Source: Rhizobium freirei PRF 81 (lineage in GTDB: Bacteria > Pseudomonadota > Alphaproteobacteria > Rhizobiales > Rhizobiaceae). From it: a stretch of 48,486 bases of DNA. The notes under the pieces are model-generated. The model was not told the origin of the DNA and searched no databases. It saw only the letters and a program-made list of their open reading frames with translations. How positions within the stretch are numbered: the first letter of the stretch is position 1; each line of letters begins with the position of its first letter. Below are positions 16,264 through 25,256 of the stretch, piece by piece. The DNA lies in NCBI RefSeq assembly GCF_000359745.1, contig NZ_AQHN01000069.1:1-48486 (forward strand), written 5' to 3'. Made by a program: the position numbers and the translations under genes.

Positions 16264-17385
16264 ATGGTCGATATCGCCGTCACAAACCTGCGCCCTGACC
16301 GCAACGCCGTCGCCTCGCAATGGCAGTTGATCTGGTGGGCATTCCGCCGCCACAAGCTCGCGATGGTCGCTCTCGTCGTTACCGTGATGATGTATATCGT
16401 CGCGATCGCACCCGGATTCTTTGCCATCAACGACCCCAATCAGCAAAATGCGCGTGCGACCTTCCATCCGCCGCAGAGGGTGCATTTCTTCGATACGAAC
16501 AACGGCTTTTCCTTCGGTCTGCATTACTATCCGCTGAAGCTCACTCGTGATCCGGAAACGCTTGCGGCGATCTTCAAGGAAGATACGACGAAACGCGTCT
16601 CAATCAGCCTGTTCGGTCGCGGTTACGAATATTCCGTGCTCGGCCTCTTCACGAGCAACATTCACCTGCTGGCCTCCACGGACAAGACGACGCCACTTTT
16701 GCTGTTCGGTGCAGACCGGCTCGGCCGCGACGTCTTCAGCCGTACCGTCCAGGGCGCGCAGATTTCGCTATCAATCGGCCTCGTCGGCGTGTTCTTTTCG
16801 CTTCTGCTCGGCATCGTTCTTGGAGGGATTTCAGGCTATTACGGCGGAAAGCTCGACTTCTTCATCCAGCGCCTGATCGACTTCGTGTTGTCGCTGCCGA
16901 CCATTCCGATCTGGCTTGCCATGGCGGCGGCCCTGCCGCAAGGCTGGCCGGCGGCACTGCAATATATGATGATCACGATCATCCTGTCGCTGACCGGCTG
17001 GGCGCAGCTTGCCCGTGTGGTACGCGGCCGCTTCCTCTCGCTGCGAACTGAAGAGTTTGTCGCTGCGGCCAGGCTCGATGGCGTCAGTGAGGGGCGCATC
17101 ATCTTTCGTCATATGCTGCCGAGCTTCGCCAGCCACATCATCGCCTCAATCACGCTCGCCGTACCGGCGATGATCCTGGCCGAGACATCTCTTTCCTTCC
17201 TGGGGCTCGGCCTGCAGCCGCCGACCATTTCCTGGGGTGTGCTGCTGCGCGAGGCGCAGAATATCCGCTCGATCGCAACCGCACCATGGCTCTTTCTGCC
17301 GGGTGTCGCTGTCGTCATCGCGGTCATGGCCCTGAACCTTCTCGGCGATGGCCTGCGTGATGCGGCCGATCCCTACAACAAATGA
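16264..17385 (+). CDS. ABC transporter permease (DppC/OppC type)
   Basis: Encodes 373 aa. After a cytoplasmic N-terminal segment comes a first membrane helix (LAMVALVVTVMMYIVAIAPGFFA). A long periplasmic insert (about 60-150) follows, and then LLFGADRLGRDVFSRTVQGA, the DppC signature. Five more helices surround the EAA loop EEFVAAARLDGVSEGRIIFRHMLPS. It pairs with the preceding permease. AGGAG lies just upstream of the ATG at 16264, and the stop is seven bases before the ATPase start, so translation is probably coupled. The long insert compared with peptide permeases fits a transporter subclass for larger or non-peptide ligands. Confidence 0.92.
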   Translation: MVDIAVTNLRPDRNAVASQWQLIWWAFRRHKLAMVALVVTVMMYIVAIAPGFFAINDPNQQNARATFHPPQRVHFFDTNNGFSFGLHYYPLKLTRDPETLAAIFKEDTTKRVSISLFGRGYEYSVLGLFTSNIHLLASTDKTTPLLLFGADRLGRDVFSRTVQGAQISLSIGLVGVFFSLLLGIVLGGISGYYGGKLDFFIQRLIDFVLSLPTIPIWLAMAAALPQGWPAALQYMMITIILSLTGWAQLARVVRGRFLSLRTEEFVAAARLDGVSEGRIIFRHMLPSFASHIIASITLAVPAMILAETSLSFLGLGLQPPTISWGVLLREAQNIRSIATAPWLFLPGVAVVIAVMALNLLGDGLRDAADPYNK

Positions 17386-17392
17386 GGCGGGC

Positions 17393-19114
17393 ATGACCGA
17401 TATCGTTTCCATGAACACCGCTCGCCCTCTGCTGCAGGTCAAGAACCTCACCGTCGACTTTCCTTTAAGAACCGGCACGTTTCGCGCGGTCGACAATCTC
17501 TCCTTCGTCATCGAACCCGGAAAGACGCTCTGCGTCGTCGGCGAGAGCGGATCGGGCAAATCCGTTACCGCGCGCTCGATCTTGCAGATCGTCGACACCC
17601 CCGGCCGCATCACCGGCGGCTCCATCATCCTGAATGACGCCAGCGGCAAATCGGTCGATCTCGTCAAGCTCAATCCGCGCGGGCGGCAGATCAGGTCGAT
17701 CCGCGGGCGAGATATCGCCATGATCTTTCAGGAGCCGATGGCATCGCTTTCGCCGGTCCATACGGTCGGCGACCAGATCATGGAGGCGCTGCGCCTCCAT
17801 ACGAAGGTGAACAAGGCCGAGGCACGCGCCGAGGCGATCTCACTTTTGAAACAGGTGGAAATCCCTTCGCCCGAAAAGGCGATCGACCGCTACGCCTTTC
17901 AATATTCCGGCGGCATGCGCCAGCGCGCCATGATCGCCATGGCGCTTGCCTGCAAGCCGCAGCTGCTGATCGCCGACGAGCCGACGACCGCGCTCGATGT
18001 CACGACGCAGGCCGAAATCCTCGACCTCATTGCCCGGCTGCAGCAGGCCAATGGCATGGCGGTGCTGTTCATCACCCACGACATGGGCGTGGTCGCCCAG
18101 ATCGCCGACGATGTGCTCGTCATGCACAATGGCGTCGTTAGGGAATACGGTCCGGTCGAACAGATCTTCCATGCGCCGAAGGACGACTATACCCGCATGC
18201 TGATCGGCTCGGTGCTGAAGCTCGAAAGGAAGGCGGAAATCCGTCTGGCACGACCGCCGCTCGACAGAGCGGCAGCCCCGATCCTCAAATTGCGCAATGT
18301 GTCGATGGCCTTCGGCGAGGTCCGTGCCCTCGATGATGTCTCGATCTCGCTTTTGCCGCGCGAAACGCTCGGCATTGTCGGCGAGAGCGGGTCAGGCAAG
18401 ACCACGATGGGTCGCTCGATCATGCGCCTTATCGATCCGAGTGCAGGCGAAATTCTCTATCGCCGCGCCGATGGCGACGTCACCGACTTGGCAAGCGCCA
18501 AGGGGACGGCCCTTGCGACAGCGCGCCGCGAATTGCGCATGGTGTTCCAGGACCCGTTCGGTTCGCTCAACCCGCGCATGACCGTCTCGCAGATTATCGG
18601 CGAGCCATTGCTCGTCAACGGCATCGCCAAGGGGCGGGCGCTCGACGAGCGCGTTTGCCATCTGATGGAACAGGTCGGGCTCGATCCGAGGGCGCGCGAG
18701 CGCTATCCGCATGCCTTCTCAGGCGGTCAGCGCCAGCGCATCGGCATCGCCCGCGCCATAACCCTTAATCCACGCGTGATCGTCGCCGACGAGGCGACCT
18801 CCGCTCTCGATGTTTCCGTGCGCTCGCAGGTGCTCGATCTGTTGATGCGCCTGCAGGACGAACTTGGCCTCGCCTATATCTTCATCAGCCATGATATCGG
18901 CGTCATCCGCTACATGTGCGACCGCGTCGGTGTCATGTACAAGGGTCGCCTGGTCGAGGTCGGCGATGCCGACAAGGTCTGCAACTCACCCGAACATGCC
19001 TATACGCAAGCGCTGATTTCGGCGATTCCTCGCCCTGACCCTCGCGATCGCGATCGCTCGCGACGCTTTCGCTATGTCGAGCCCGAAGCTGTCAAGAACG
19101 GGAGCGCCGCATGA
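17393..19114 (+). CDS. ABC transporter ATP-binding protein, fused DppD-DppF type
   Basis: Encodes 573 aa with two complete nucleotide-binding domains. Domain 1 (about 10-265) has Walker A GESGSGKS, signature YSGGMRQRAMIAMAL, Walker B LLIADEPTTALD and H-loop FITHDMG. Domain 2 (about 300-555) has Walker A GESGSGKT, signature FSGGQRQRIGIARAI, Walker B VIVADEATSALD and H-loop FISHDIG. One polypeptide thus supplies both ATPases that DppD and DppF provide separately elsewhere, a common arrangement in rhizobia. The start at 17393 follows GGCGGGC. Its stop overlaps a downstream ATGATG, and the dehydratase follows after 128 bases. Confidence 0.94.
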   Translation: MTDIVSMNTARPLLQVKNLTVDFPLRTGTFRAVDNLSFVIEPGKTLCVVGESGSGKSVTARSILQIVDTPGRITGGSIILNDASGKSVDLVKLNPRGRQIRSIRGRDIAMIFQEPMASLSPVHTVGDQIMEALRLHTKVNKAEARAEAISLLKQVEIPSPEKAIDRYAFQYSGGMRQRAMIAMALACKPQLLIADEPTTALDVTTQAEILDLIARLQQANGMAVLFITHDMGVVAQIADDVLVMHNGVVREYGPVEQIFHAPKDDYTRMLIGSVLKLERKAEIRLARPPLDRAAAPILKLRNVSMAFGEVRALDDVSISLLPRETLGIVGESGSGKTTMGRSIMRLIDPSAGEILYRRADGDVTDLASAKGTALATARRELRMVFQDPFGSLNPRMTVSQIIGEPLLVNGIAKGRALDERVCHLMEQVGLDPRARERYPHAFSGGQRQRIGIARAITLNPRVIVADEATSALDVSVRSQVLDLLMRLQDELGLAYIFISHDIGVIRYMCDRVGVMYKGRLVEVGDADKVCNSPEHAYTQALISAIPRPDPRDRDRSRRFRYVEPEAVKNGSAA

Positions 19115-19230
19115 TGACTTCCCTCCATACCGCCGCAACGCCCATTTTCCACCAATCAGGCTTCGCCGCGACGCGGCAACGATTTCCCCACCTGCGGCAG
19201 CTCCCATGCGGCATTCATGTCAATCGATAG
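19111..19230 (+). CDS. Possible 39-residue coupled ORF
   Basis: An ATGATG overlaps the ATPase stop (ATGA) and opens a frame of 39 codons, ending 12 bases before the dehydratase start. The peptide is rich in His, Arg, Pro and Ala, and shows no membrane segment or known motif. The overlap is the classic geometry for translational coupling, so the frame may mainly carry ribosomes across to the dehydratase gene. It could also be chance or a decayed gene end. Confidence 0.25.
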   Translation: MMTSLHTAATPIFHQSGFAATRQRFPHLRQLPCGIHVNR

Positions 19231-19242
19231 AAGGAAGATAAG

Positions 19243-20430
19243 ATGAAGATCGACCGCATGCGGGTATTTATGACCCGCGACAAGGATCGCCCGCGCGTCA
19301 TCGTGGCGCTTGATACGGATGACGGACTGACCGGCTGGGGCGAATGCTACAACCACGGCCCGGATTTGGCACTGCCTCCGATCCTCGACTATCTCTATGG
19401 CTTCATCGCCGGCCAGGATCCGAGCCGCATCGACTATCTCGTCAACTTGCTGATCCAGCAAAGCCGCTTCCCGCCGGGCGCGCTTGGCCTTTCGGCCATT
19501 TCCGCGCTCGATCATTGCCTTTGGGACCTCTCGGCAAAGGCCCTGAATGTTCCGGTCTACAAGCTGCTCGGCGGCGCGGTGCGTGATCGCATCAAGGTCT
19601 ATGCCGGCGTCTATACCGCACCGGATGCGCCGGCTGCTCGCGATGAGCTCGACCGTCTGAACGCCGAATGGGGCTTTACTGCCTTCAAGCTCAGCCCATG
19701 GCGCATCGACATGCATGCCCATCGCTGGGGCAATGTCGTCAAGGCATCGGCCGACTATTTCCGCTCGCTGCGCGAGACCGTGCGCGACGATTATGAGATC
19801 GCCTTCGACGCCCATGCGAAGATTTTCGAGCCGGTCGCCGCCCGTCAGCTCGGCAACGCGCTTGCCGCCTATGATCCGCTTTTCTACGAGGAGCCTCTAC
19901 GCCCGGAAAATATCGAGATGTGGGGTGAATTGAAGCAAGGCCTCAATTGCGTGCTTGCGACGGGCGAATCCCTCTATAATCGCAACGAGTTCCTGCGTCT
20001 GCTGCAGGTCAAGGGCGCCGACCTTATCCAACCGGATATCTGCGTCGTCGGCGGCATCAGCGAGATGCGGCGCATCGCGACGATCGCCGAGGCGCATTTC
20101 GTCGGCGTTGCCCCACACAACCCGATGGGACCACTCGCGACCGCCGTCAACGTGCATTTCTCGGCCGCAGCGCAGAACTTCAGGATACTCGAATATCGTC
20201 TGCCGAAGGGTCAAGCCTACGTCTATGGTGGCAACGAGGTTGAGCAGCGCCAGGGCGAAACCCGCTATGTCGTCGATCCCTATCTGCCGAAGGACGGCTA
20301 CCTTGAACTCAGACCCAACCGGCCCGGCTGGGGCGTCGACATGGATGAGAAGGCCATGGAAGAGGAAGGCTACATCCATTGGCAGCGACGCGTGCCGAAA
20401 CGCCCGGACGGCTCCTACGCCTTCGCCTGA
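19243..20430 (+). CDS. Mandelate racemase/enolase-superfamily acid-sugar dehydratase, GalD-like
   Basis: Encodes 395 aa. The N-terminal capping domain includes GWGECYNHGP. The barrel carries the residues of the D-galactonate dehydratase group: Lys149 in AFKLSPW, Asp189 and His191 in FDAHAK (the D-x-H pair that acts as metal ligand and acid), Glu216 in YEEP, Glu242 in TGES, and the base His292 in APHNPMGP. The reaction is removal of water from an aldonic or aldaric acid, giving a 2-keto-3-deoxy acid. That product would go to the DHDPS-family enzyme encoded at 10921-11841. The ATG at 19243 follows AAGGAAGATAAG. It ends the transporter operon. The exact acid (galactonate, gluconate or other) cannot be told from motifs alone. 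Confidence 0.88.
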   Translation: MKIDRMRVFMTRDKDRPRVIVALDTDDGLTGWGECYNHGPDLALPPILDYLYGFIAGQDPSRIDYLVNLLIQQSRFPPGALGLSAISALDHCLWDLSAKALNVPVYKLLGGAVRDRIKVYAGVYTAPDAPAARDELDRLNAEWGFTAFKLSPWRIDMHAHRWGNVVKASADYFRSLRETVRDDYEIAFDAHAKIFEPVAARQLGNALAAYDPLFYEEPLRPENIEMWGELKQGLNCVLATGESLYNRNEFLRLLQVKGADLIQPDICVVGGISEMRRIATIAEAHFVGVAPHNPMGPLATAVNVHFSAAAQNFRILEYRLPKGQAYVYGGNEVEQRQGETRYVVDPYLPKDGYLELRPNRPGWGVDMDEKAMEEEGYIHWQRRVPKRPDGSYAFA

Positions 20431-20962
20431 GTGCCTGATTTGCAAACCTGATGACGCGGCTGGAAGACGAGCGCCTCGCGATCTATCGGCTTATGCTCGA
20501 GTTCGATCGGCTGGGCGACCTTCAGGTCATCGAGCGCGATCTCGTCACTTGGCATTTAATTGGGGTCTTCTCTATTTGGCGGACCGAGGTCAAGGGTATT
20601 GCGCTTCCGGCTTTTCTTCGGCGTTGACGTCGTTCACGGGGCCTCGCTTCTCTTCGGGATCAGCTCTTTGCCGTCCCAGCATGGGATCAGAAGAACGAAG
20701 CGGTTCAATCTTCCTCGCGTCCTGATCGCAATGCGCCATCGGCAACAAGGCGCCGATTTCGCTCATGAACGGCTCATCTGCACCCCCGCCGAACTGAGCC
20801 TCAACCCCGGAAAATTCCAGCGCCCGCTGGCCGAAATTCGGGAAGCACTTCACATAATGGCAATCGGCGCTCCGAAAACTTTGTTTTCTTGCCTTCCTCC
20901 TCAGTTGGAAGTCAGTTCGCAAATGTGGGGACGACGGTTCGATACCCGTCAACTGCAAACAC
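20431..20962. other. Stretch without a convincing gene
   Basis: Open frames exist on both strands but overlap one another and lack ribosome sites. A 46-codon minus-strand frame at 20415-20555 (starting MPSDEIALDDLKVAQPIELE) has a protein-like composition and may be the end of a lost gene. A plus-strand frame from about 20451 (MTRLEDERLAIYRLM) covers the same bases. I could not assign either. Confidence 0.4.
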
Positions 20963-21256
20963 TTACTGCTCGACCTCGCATCGGCTGTAAAGTGATCGCA
21001 GTTTGGCTCGTTGGGCACTCGACATGCTATGGGAAAAGTCGCTCAATGCCCAAAACATCGCGATCCTTTCCAGCTGAGCCGGATTAACCATTCCGCATCG
21101 AAACAAGTCGACCAGCGCGGCAGCAAAACCCTCCCGGCTGTACGGAGTATCATCGAACCAACTCTGCGTCGTTGCTAAGTCAAATACTCGCTTTATGACT
21201 TCGAGCTCGCTTTGCGACAAATCGCCCTGTGTGAGGCGTTTCAACCTTTCCATCAT
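20963..21256 (-). CDS. Conserved-looking small protein of unknown function
   Basis: Encodes 97 aa from the ATG at 21256, which has GTGGAG directly upstream; a second ATG follows at once and could serve. An upstream in-frame ATG at 21301 has no ribosome site. The protein is helical, soluble and balanced in charge: MMERLKRLTQGDLSQSELEV, then VFDLATTQSWFDDTPYSREG, FAAALVDLFRCGMVNPAQLE and a basic C-terminus with one Cys. The regular amino-acid composition supports a real gene. It resembles small orphan proteins of rhizobia, but I do not recognise a family. No operon partner is evident. Confidence 0.6.
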   Translation of the reverse strand: MMERLKRLTQGDLSQSELEVIKRVFDLATTQSWFDDTPYSREGFAAALVDLFRCGMVNPAQLERIAMFWALSDFSHSMSSAQRAKLRSLYSRCEVEQ

Positions 21257-21524
21257 CTTCTCCACGGCGAGAATGCTGACAACCCCATGTAAGCTTGGCA
21301 TGAGCAGAGACTGCCAAATGCCGGTTGGGCTCTCTTAGGCTTTTCTGACCTTGACCGGGCATGCAGTGTCTGCGGAATGGGCCAGTGCACTCGGCGGTGT
21401 GAAGCAGCGTAGGGTTTCGGCGCCAATAGGCACGATAAGCAAGCTAGATCCCTCGACGTTTCTCTAGGGCAGCGCGGTATCGGGCAAATGTATGAACCGG
21501 TGACATTGAAAGGACGAGAGCTTG

Positions 21525-21959
21525 CTAGCAGTGACCATGCGTATCACCGACAAGCCCGTGCAAATGCGCCCTTGAGAGCATCGGGAACTTGCCCTTTAAA
21601 ACCGAAGGAAGAGCAGCTTGTGATGCCTTCATAGGAGACGTCACCTGCGGTGTATCGAGCTCACCGGCGACACCACCAGCATAGTGCACCATTCTTGCAA
21701 GTGCCGAGATCTCGCCCTGACGTTCCTGTTCTTCAAAATCGGTCACCCTAAAAGCTCCACGAACCAATTTGATAGGGGGAGATTGGCACATTTCGATTAA
21801 CGAGGTGCGTTGCAAAAGCGTTGCGCACGCAACCCCTGCACTAAAGATCAACTGCATACGGTAAAATTGTGGGAAGAGCTTGGGCCGCAGGCCGTCGCAT
21901 TGAAAGACCAGCCCGCGGTGCGTGCCCGCGACGGCCCATCGCGATTGAGCACAACCCAC
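21525..21959 (-). CDS. Doubtful small protein
   Basis: Open for 144 codons. The C-terminal part (from about MCQSPPIKLVRGAFRVTDFE, ATG near 21791) has reasonable composition: EEQERQGEISALARMVHYAG and then GELDTPQVTSPMKASQAALP. The N-terminal 55 residues look like translated noncoding sequence, so if real the gene is probably about 88 codons. No domain, signal peptide or membrane helix is seen. It lies between orphan genes and the IS5 remnant, so gene debris is equally possible. Confidence 0.3.
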   Translation of the reverse strand: MGCAQSRWAVAGTHRGLVFQCDGLRPKLFPQFYRMQLIFSAGVACATLLQRTSLIEMCQSPPIKLVRGAFRVTDFEEQERQGEISALARMVHYAGGVAGELDTPQVTSPMKASQAALPSVLKGKFPMLSRAHLHGLVGDTHGHC

Positions 21960-22062
21960 TACGAAATTAGCATCGACGTTTTGATCGACCTAGGTCGGGT
22001 TGACAAAGTGGATTCCCAAATCGGCTCAAGCGTGATTCAAGACTGCTTTTTAGGAGGCAGTA

Positions 22063-22845
22063 TTGGCGCGAGGCGATTTGAGTGACGAGGAATGGCGTGT
22101 AATCGAGCCGTTCCTACCCAGGGGAACGGGGACACAAGTCGCGGCTCGCTCACGATAATCGGCGCTTTTTAAACGGGATGCTGCACATCCTGCGCGTTGG
22201 CTGCCCGTGGCGCGACATGCACGAACGCTACGGCAAATGGAACTCTGTCTATGTCCGCTTCCGACGGTGGGCAGAGCAAGGCGTCTGGGACGCTCTGCTT
22301 GAGACCCTTGTGGAGCTCGGCTTAACCGACGACTGGCAGCATATGATCGACAGCACGACCGTTCGGGGTCATTCGCAGGCTGCTGGCGCAAAAGGGGGAC
22401 TGATAAGGAGGCTTTTGGTCGATCACGCGGCGGCTTTACGACAAAAATCCACGCCCGAGCAGACGGTCAGGGACGCCCTCTCGGCTTTGTCCTGACAGGC
22501 GGTGAGGCATCGGATTACAAGGCCGTTCCCCAACTTCTTGCTATTCCCGTCAGCAGACCGCGCAAAATGCTGGCGGACAAGGGATATGATGCGGATGCAA
22601 TCCGCGAAGAACTCCTGCTGCATGGCACTCGTCCTGTTATCCCATCGCGCTCGACGCGGAAGCGCCCGCTACCGTGCGATTACGTTGCATACAAAGACCG
22701 GAACCGCATCGAGCGCATGTTCAATAAGCTGAAGCAGTTCAGGCGCATCGCTACGCGCTATGATAAGACGAGGATGTCGTTTGCTGGCTTCCTGGCGCTG
22801 GCCTCAGCCAAACTCTGGTTGCCCTTCATTTGCGCACAGGCTTAG
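22063..22845 (+). pseudogene. IS5-family transposase, frameshifted (IS427-like)
   Basis: Reads as a DDE transposase in three frames. Part 1 starts at the TTG at 22063 after AGGAGG (LARGDLSDEEWRVIEPFLP). Part 2 from about 22125 gives NRRFLNGMLHILRVGCPWRDM, then the first catalytic Asp in MIDSTTVRGHSQ. Part 3 from about 22396 gives TDKEAFGRSRGGFTTKIHAR, then LADKGYDAD with the second Asp and RNRIERMFNKLKQFRRIATR with Glu. The second change lies on AAAAGGGGG (22390-22398) and could be the programmed -1 shift known in this group. The first, near 22120, looks like real damage. The left end is probably near 22011 (GATTCCCAAATCGGC), but no matching right inverted repeat was found, so the right end is likely lost. 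Confidence 0.85.
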
Positions 22846-23170
22846 GGCGCTCTTTCTCCGCTCCCCAGAAAGAAAGCCGCGCGTCTGGCGCTTCCTTGTG
22901 AACTGCAATCTGCATATGAGCCCGAAGCTCCTTGCGGAAACGTGAGGCGTTGCGTGCTCCCCATACGCCGACGAAACAATCCCCGGACGCATCGTTCTTG
23001 AAGACTGCCGCCCCACCAAACGCAGAAGACAGGCCACCTTCGCCAATGATACCTCCGTTACCGTAAATTGCGACAACGCAATCCAACGGCGCAACGCTGA
23101 CCACCGTATCGCCCGATGGGGCGAAACCTGCGCTTCTGAAAAGGTAGACGGGGCAAGGAGAAGTCATCAT
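22826..23170 (-). CDS. Small protein of unknown function beside the IS5 remnant
   Basis: Encodes 114 aa. The middle is glycine-rich with short beta-like strands (VVAIYGNGGIIGEGGLSSAF, DCFVGVWGARNASRF), and the C-terminus is charged. No signal peptide or known motif is seen. Its 3' end overlaps the last 20 bases of the IS5 transposase on the other strand, so the original C-terminus may have been replaced when the element arrived. It could be a truncated gene or a chance frame. Confidence 0.4.
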   Translation of the reverse strand: MMTSPCPVYLFRSAGFAPSGDTVVSVAPLDCVVAIYGNGGIIGEGGLSSAFGGAAVFKNDASGDCFVGVWGARNASRFRKELRAHMQIAVHKEAPDARLSFWGAEKERPKPVRK

Positions 23171-23232
23171 TCGCTGAGCATATCTCCGTCATCGGAGACC
23201 ACAAGCTCCTGATGTAACTTTGTCAACATGGC

Positions 23233-23526
23233 CTAACCACGGTCGATTTCCTCTCTGATCTCGCGCCAAACTAGGAACCAAATTATCGGGTTCGCTCTGC
23301 AATACTCGATATCTGCTTTATCGTTTTTGCTATTTCTTACTGAAAGAGTAATCATTGCGCTGGCAATACCAAATATAAACGAGCAAAAAAATGGAATTAA
23401 AAGGATATAAAAAATCCATTCATCTATTATATTTCCGATGCTTTGAGCGAAATAATCTTCAGAGAAATAGAATATCCCGCAAAAAAAGAATACTATAATA
23501 AATGCCATGCTTGTTCTTGCGGTCAT
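23233..23526 (-). CDS. Small two-helix membrane protein, AT-rich
   Basis: Encodes 97 aa from the ATG at 23526; a start at 23532 gives 99 aa. Two strong membrane helices are seen: SMAFIIVFFFCGIFYF near the start and WIFYILLIPFFCSFIFGIAS in the middle, followed by a charged cytoplasmic tail (NSKNDKADIEYC..., ending EIREEIDRG). The base composition is clearly more AT-rich than the neighbours, which suggests foreign origin. There is no known family and no operon partner. A membrane toxin or phage-related small protein is possible, but nothing in the sequence proves it. Confidence 0.5.
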   Translation of the reverse strand: MTARTSMAFIIVFFFCGIFYFSEDYFAQSIGNIIDEWIFYILLIPFFCSFIFGIASAMITLSVRNSKNDKADIEYCRANPIIWFLVWREIREEIDRG

Positions 23527-23692
23527 TTCCACACCTTACGTCTTCAGCCAAGATAATTATGACATTACATCTCAGCCGCATCACCCAATGGTCCAGAGGA
23601 CGCATCCCTAACCGCATCCTATCTATCCTCGCCTGAGGGCATCGTAAACTTAACAGTCGGGAGGAATAGCGGTCCGCTGAGGCTTTCGGGAT

Positions 23693-24040
23693 TCACGCCC
23701 GAGCGATTTGCGTCCATAGGCTCATCGCCGCAGCACGCAGTTCCCGATAATGGCTTGAGGTGACGTCGTGTCGGGGGGTGTGGAACAAGTTGGCAATCGG
23801 ATCATGGATAGAGACGAAGCGTTGCAGATGTCGCTTTGATTTGAAGCGCTTCATGATCCGCTCTCGTCGCCGGATTGGCTGGTGGGAATTCTCCGCGCGA
23901 TTGTTCAAGCCTTTGTGGGCGCGGTGCTCGACGCCGGGCATGATCTCCCGCTTTGCGGCTTCGTAGGATCGAAGCTTGTCGGTAATCATTACACGCGGCG
24001 CGCGGCCATGACCCTTCAACAGTTTGCGCATCAGGCGCTT
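23693..24040 (-). pseudogene. C-terminal fragment of an IS6-family transposase
   Basis: The frame KRLMRKLLKGHGRAPRVMIT, then DKLRSYEAAKREIMPGVEHR, GLNNRAENSHQPIRRRERIM and FKSKRHLQRF is the C-terminal third of an IS6 (IS26/IS240-like) transposase. It holds the second Asp (ITDKL) and the Glu region (NRAENSHQPIRRRE). The N-terminal two thirds, with the helix-turn-helix and the first Asp, are missing. The fragment ends exactly at the left inverted repeat of the ISL3 element (24041). The missing part is not on the far side of that element, so this is not a simple insertion. Confidence 0.88.
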
Positions 24041-24082
24041 GTGTCGTTTTGCATTTAACCGGGTTCTTCCTCAATTTCTGTG
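24041..24082 (+). repeat. Left terminal inverted repeat of the ISL3 element
   Basis: Starts GTGTCGTTTTGCATTTAA and continues GGGTTCTTCCTCAATTTCTG. It matches the reverse complement of 28507-28548 with three mismatches over 42 bases. The base pair just outside differs (TT here, GG on the right end). Confidence 0.9.
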
Positions 24083-25205
24083 GTTAACACGGTGTTAGCG
24101 CCTCGACCGTTATCTGCAGGGATGCGAGCGCAATTGAATTGGTCGCCCGGCCCAGGGGTCAAAATTCTGGGTATCACCCTTCAAAATGAAGAAAACTGGG
24201 TTGTTTCCGCTGCTGCAAAGCCTGTCGGTATCTGCCCGGATTGTGGAATGCGAAGTCGGCATCGGCACGGCTGGCACAACCGCCGTCTCCAGGACTTGCC
24301 TGTTCAAGGTCAAGCTGTGAACATCAGACTCGCACTGAGCCGGTGGCAGTGTAGGTACCGGAAATGCGAGCGACGAACCTTCACCGACAGGCTGCCCGAG
24401 ATTGCTGCACCCTATGTGCGACGAACTGGGCGGATGGCTGAGATTGTGGGCTTGGTTGGCCACAGAATGGGCGGTCGTCCGGGAGAGAACTTGATGCATC
24501 GGCTCGGCATGCTGGTCAGCGACGACACGATCTTACGGCAATTGAAGCGCGGTAATCCAGCGTCCACACAAAAAGACACTATTCGGGTAGTGGGCATTGA
24601 TGATTGGAGCTGGCGGCATTCCTCGCGATACGGGACGATTATGGTCGATCTTGAGCGTCATTCAGTTGTCGATGTTCTGGAGGACCGCAGCGTCGAGAGC
24701 GCAAAAGCATGGCTGCAAGAACGCCCGACGATCGAGGTCGTGAGCCGAGATCGCTGTGGTTTGTATGCTCAGGCAGCCAGAGAGGGCGCGCCTCAGGCCC
24801 GCCAGGTGGCTGACCGCTTTCATCTGGTTCAAAATCTCAGGGAGGCAATCAAGGAACAGATGAGCGTTTACGGTCACGCCCATGTTAGGCCGATACTCTC
24901 CGAAGATGCTATCGCCAGCGCTAGGTCACAACAGCGCCGTGCCCGCGTGGCTCACAGGCAATCTCGTCAGGAAATATTCGACATGCTTCAAGCTTTGCGG
25001 CAGCAGGGCCTCAGCTACAGCGAGATTGCAAGGCGGACCGGATACGAGCGCCGCAGCATCGCGAATTGGCTTACTTCCAAGGCACCTCGAGACAGAAACC
25101 GGGCAGCATTGAATCCGACATCCCCACTGTATTTTGAAGCTTTCCTGGCTGAATGCTTGAAAAATGGAAACCGGGTCGGGCGCCATTTGTTTTACGATAT
25201 CAAGA

Positions 25206-25213
25206 ACCGCGGT
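25206..25213 (+). repeat. Target-site duplication of IS66, left copy
   Basis: ACCGCGGT, repeated exactly at 27977-27984. Eight bases is the standard duplication of IS66 elements. A perfect duplication means that both ends are intact and that the insertion is direct and not a later rearrangement. Confidence 0.95.
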
Positions 25214-25256
25214 GTAAGCGCTGTCTTGGGGCCACGGCGGGTGGCATCTGTTGCTG

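Noticed and set aside
20905..20960. tRNA-like string (CTCAGTTGG, then GACGGTTCGATACCCGTC)
   Set aside because: The D-arm-like and T-arm-like parts exist, but the loop is eight bases, no anticodon arm pairs and the acceptor ends do not match.
20590..21018. 142-codon minus-strand frame and an overlapping 175-codon plus-strand frame (20560-21087)
   Set aside because: They are mutually exclusive, lack ribosome sites, overlap the better-supported gene at 20963-21256, and show no domain.
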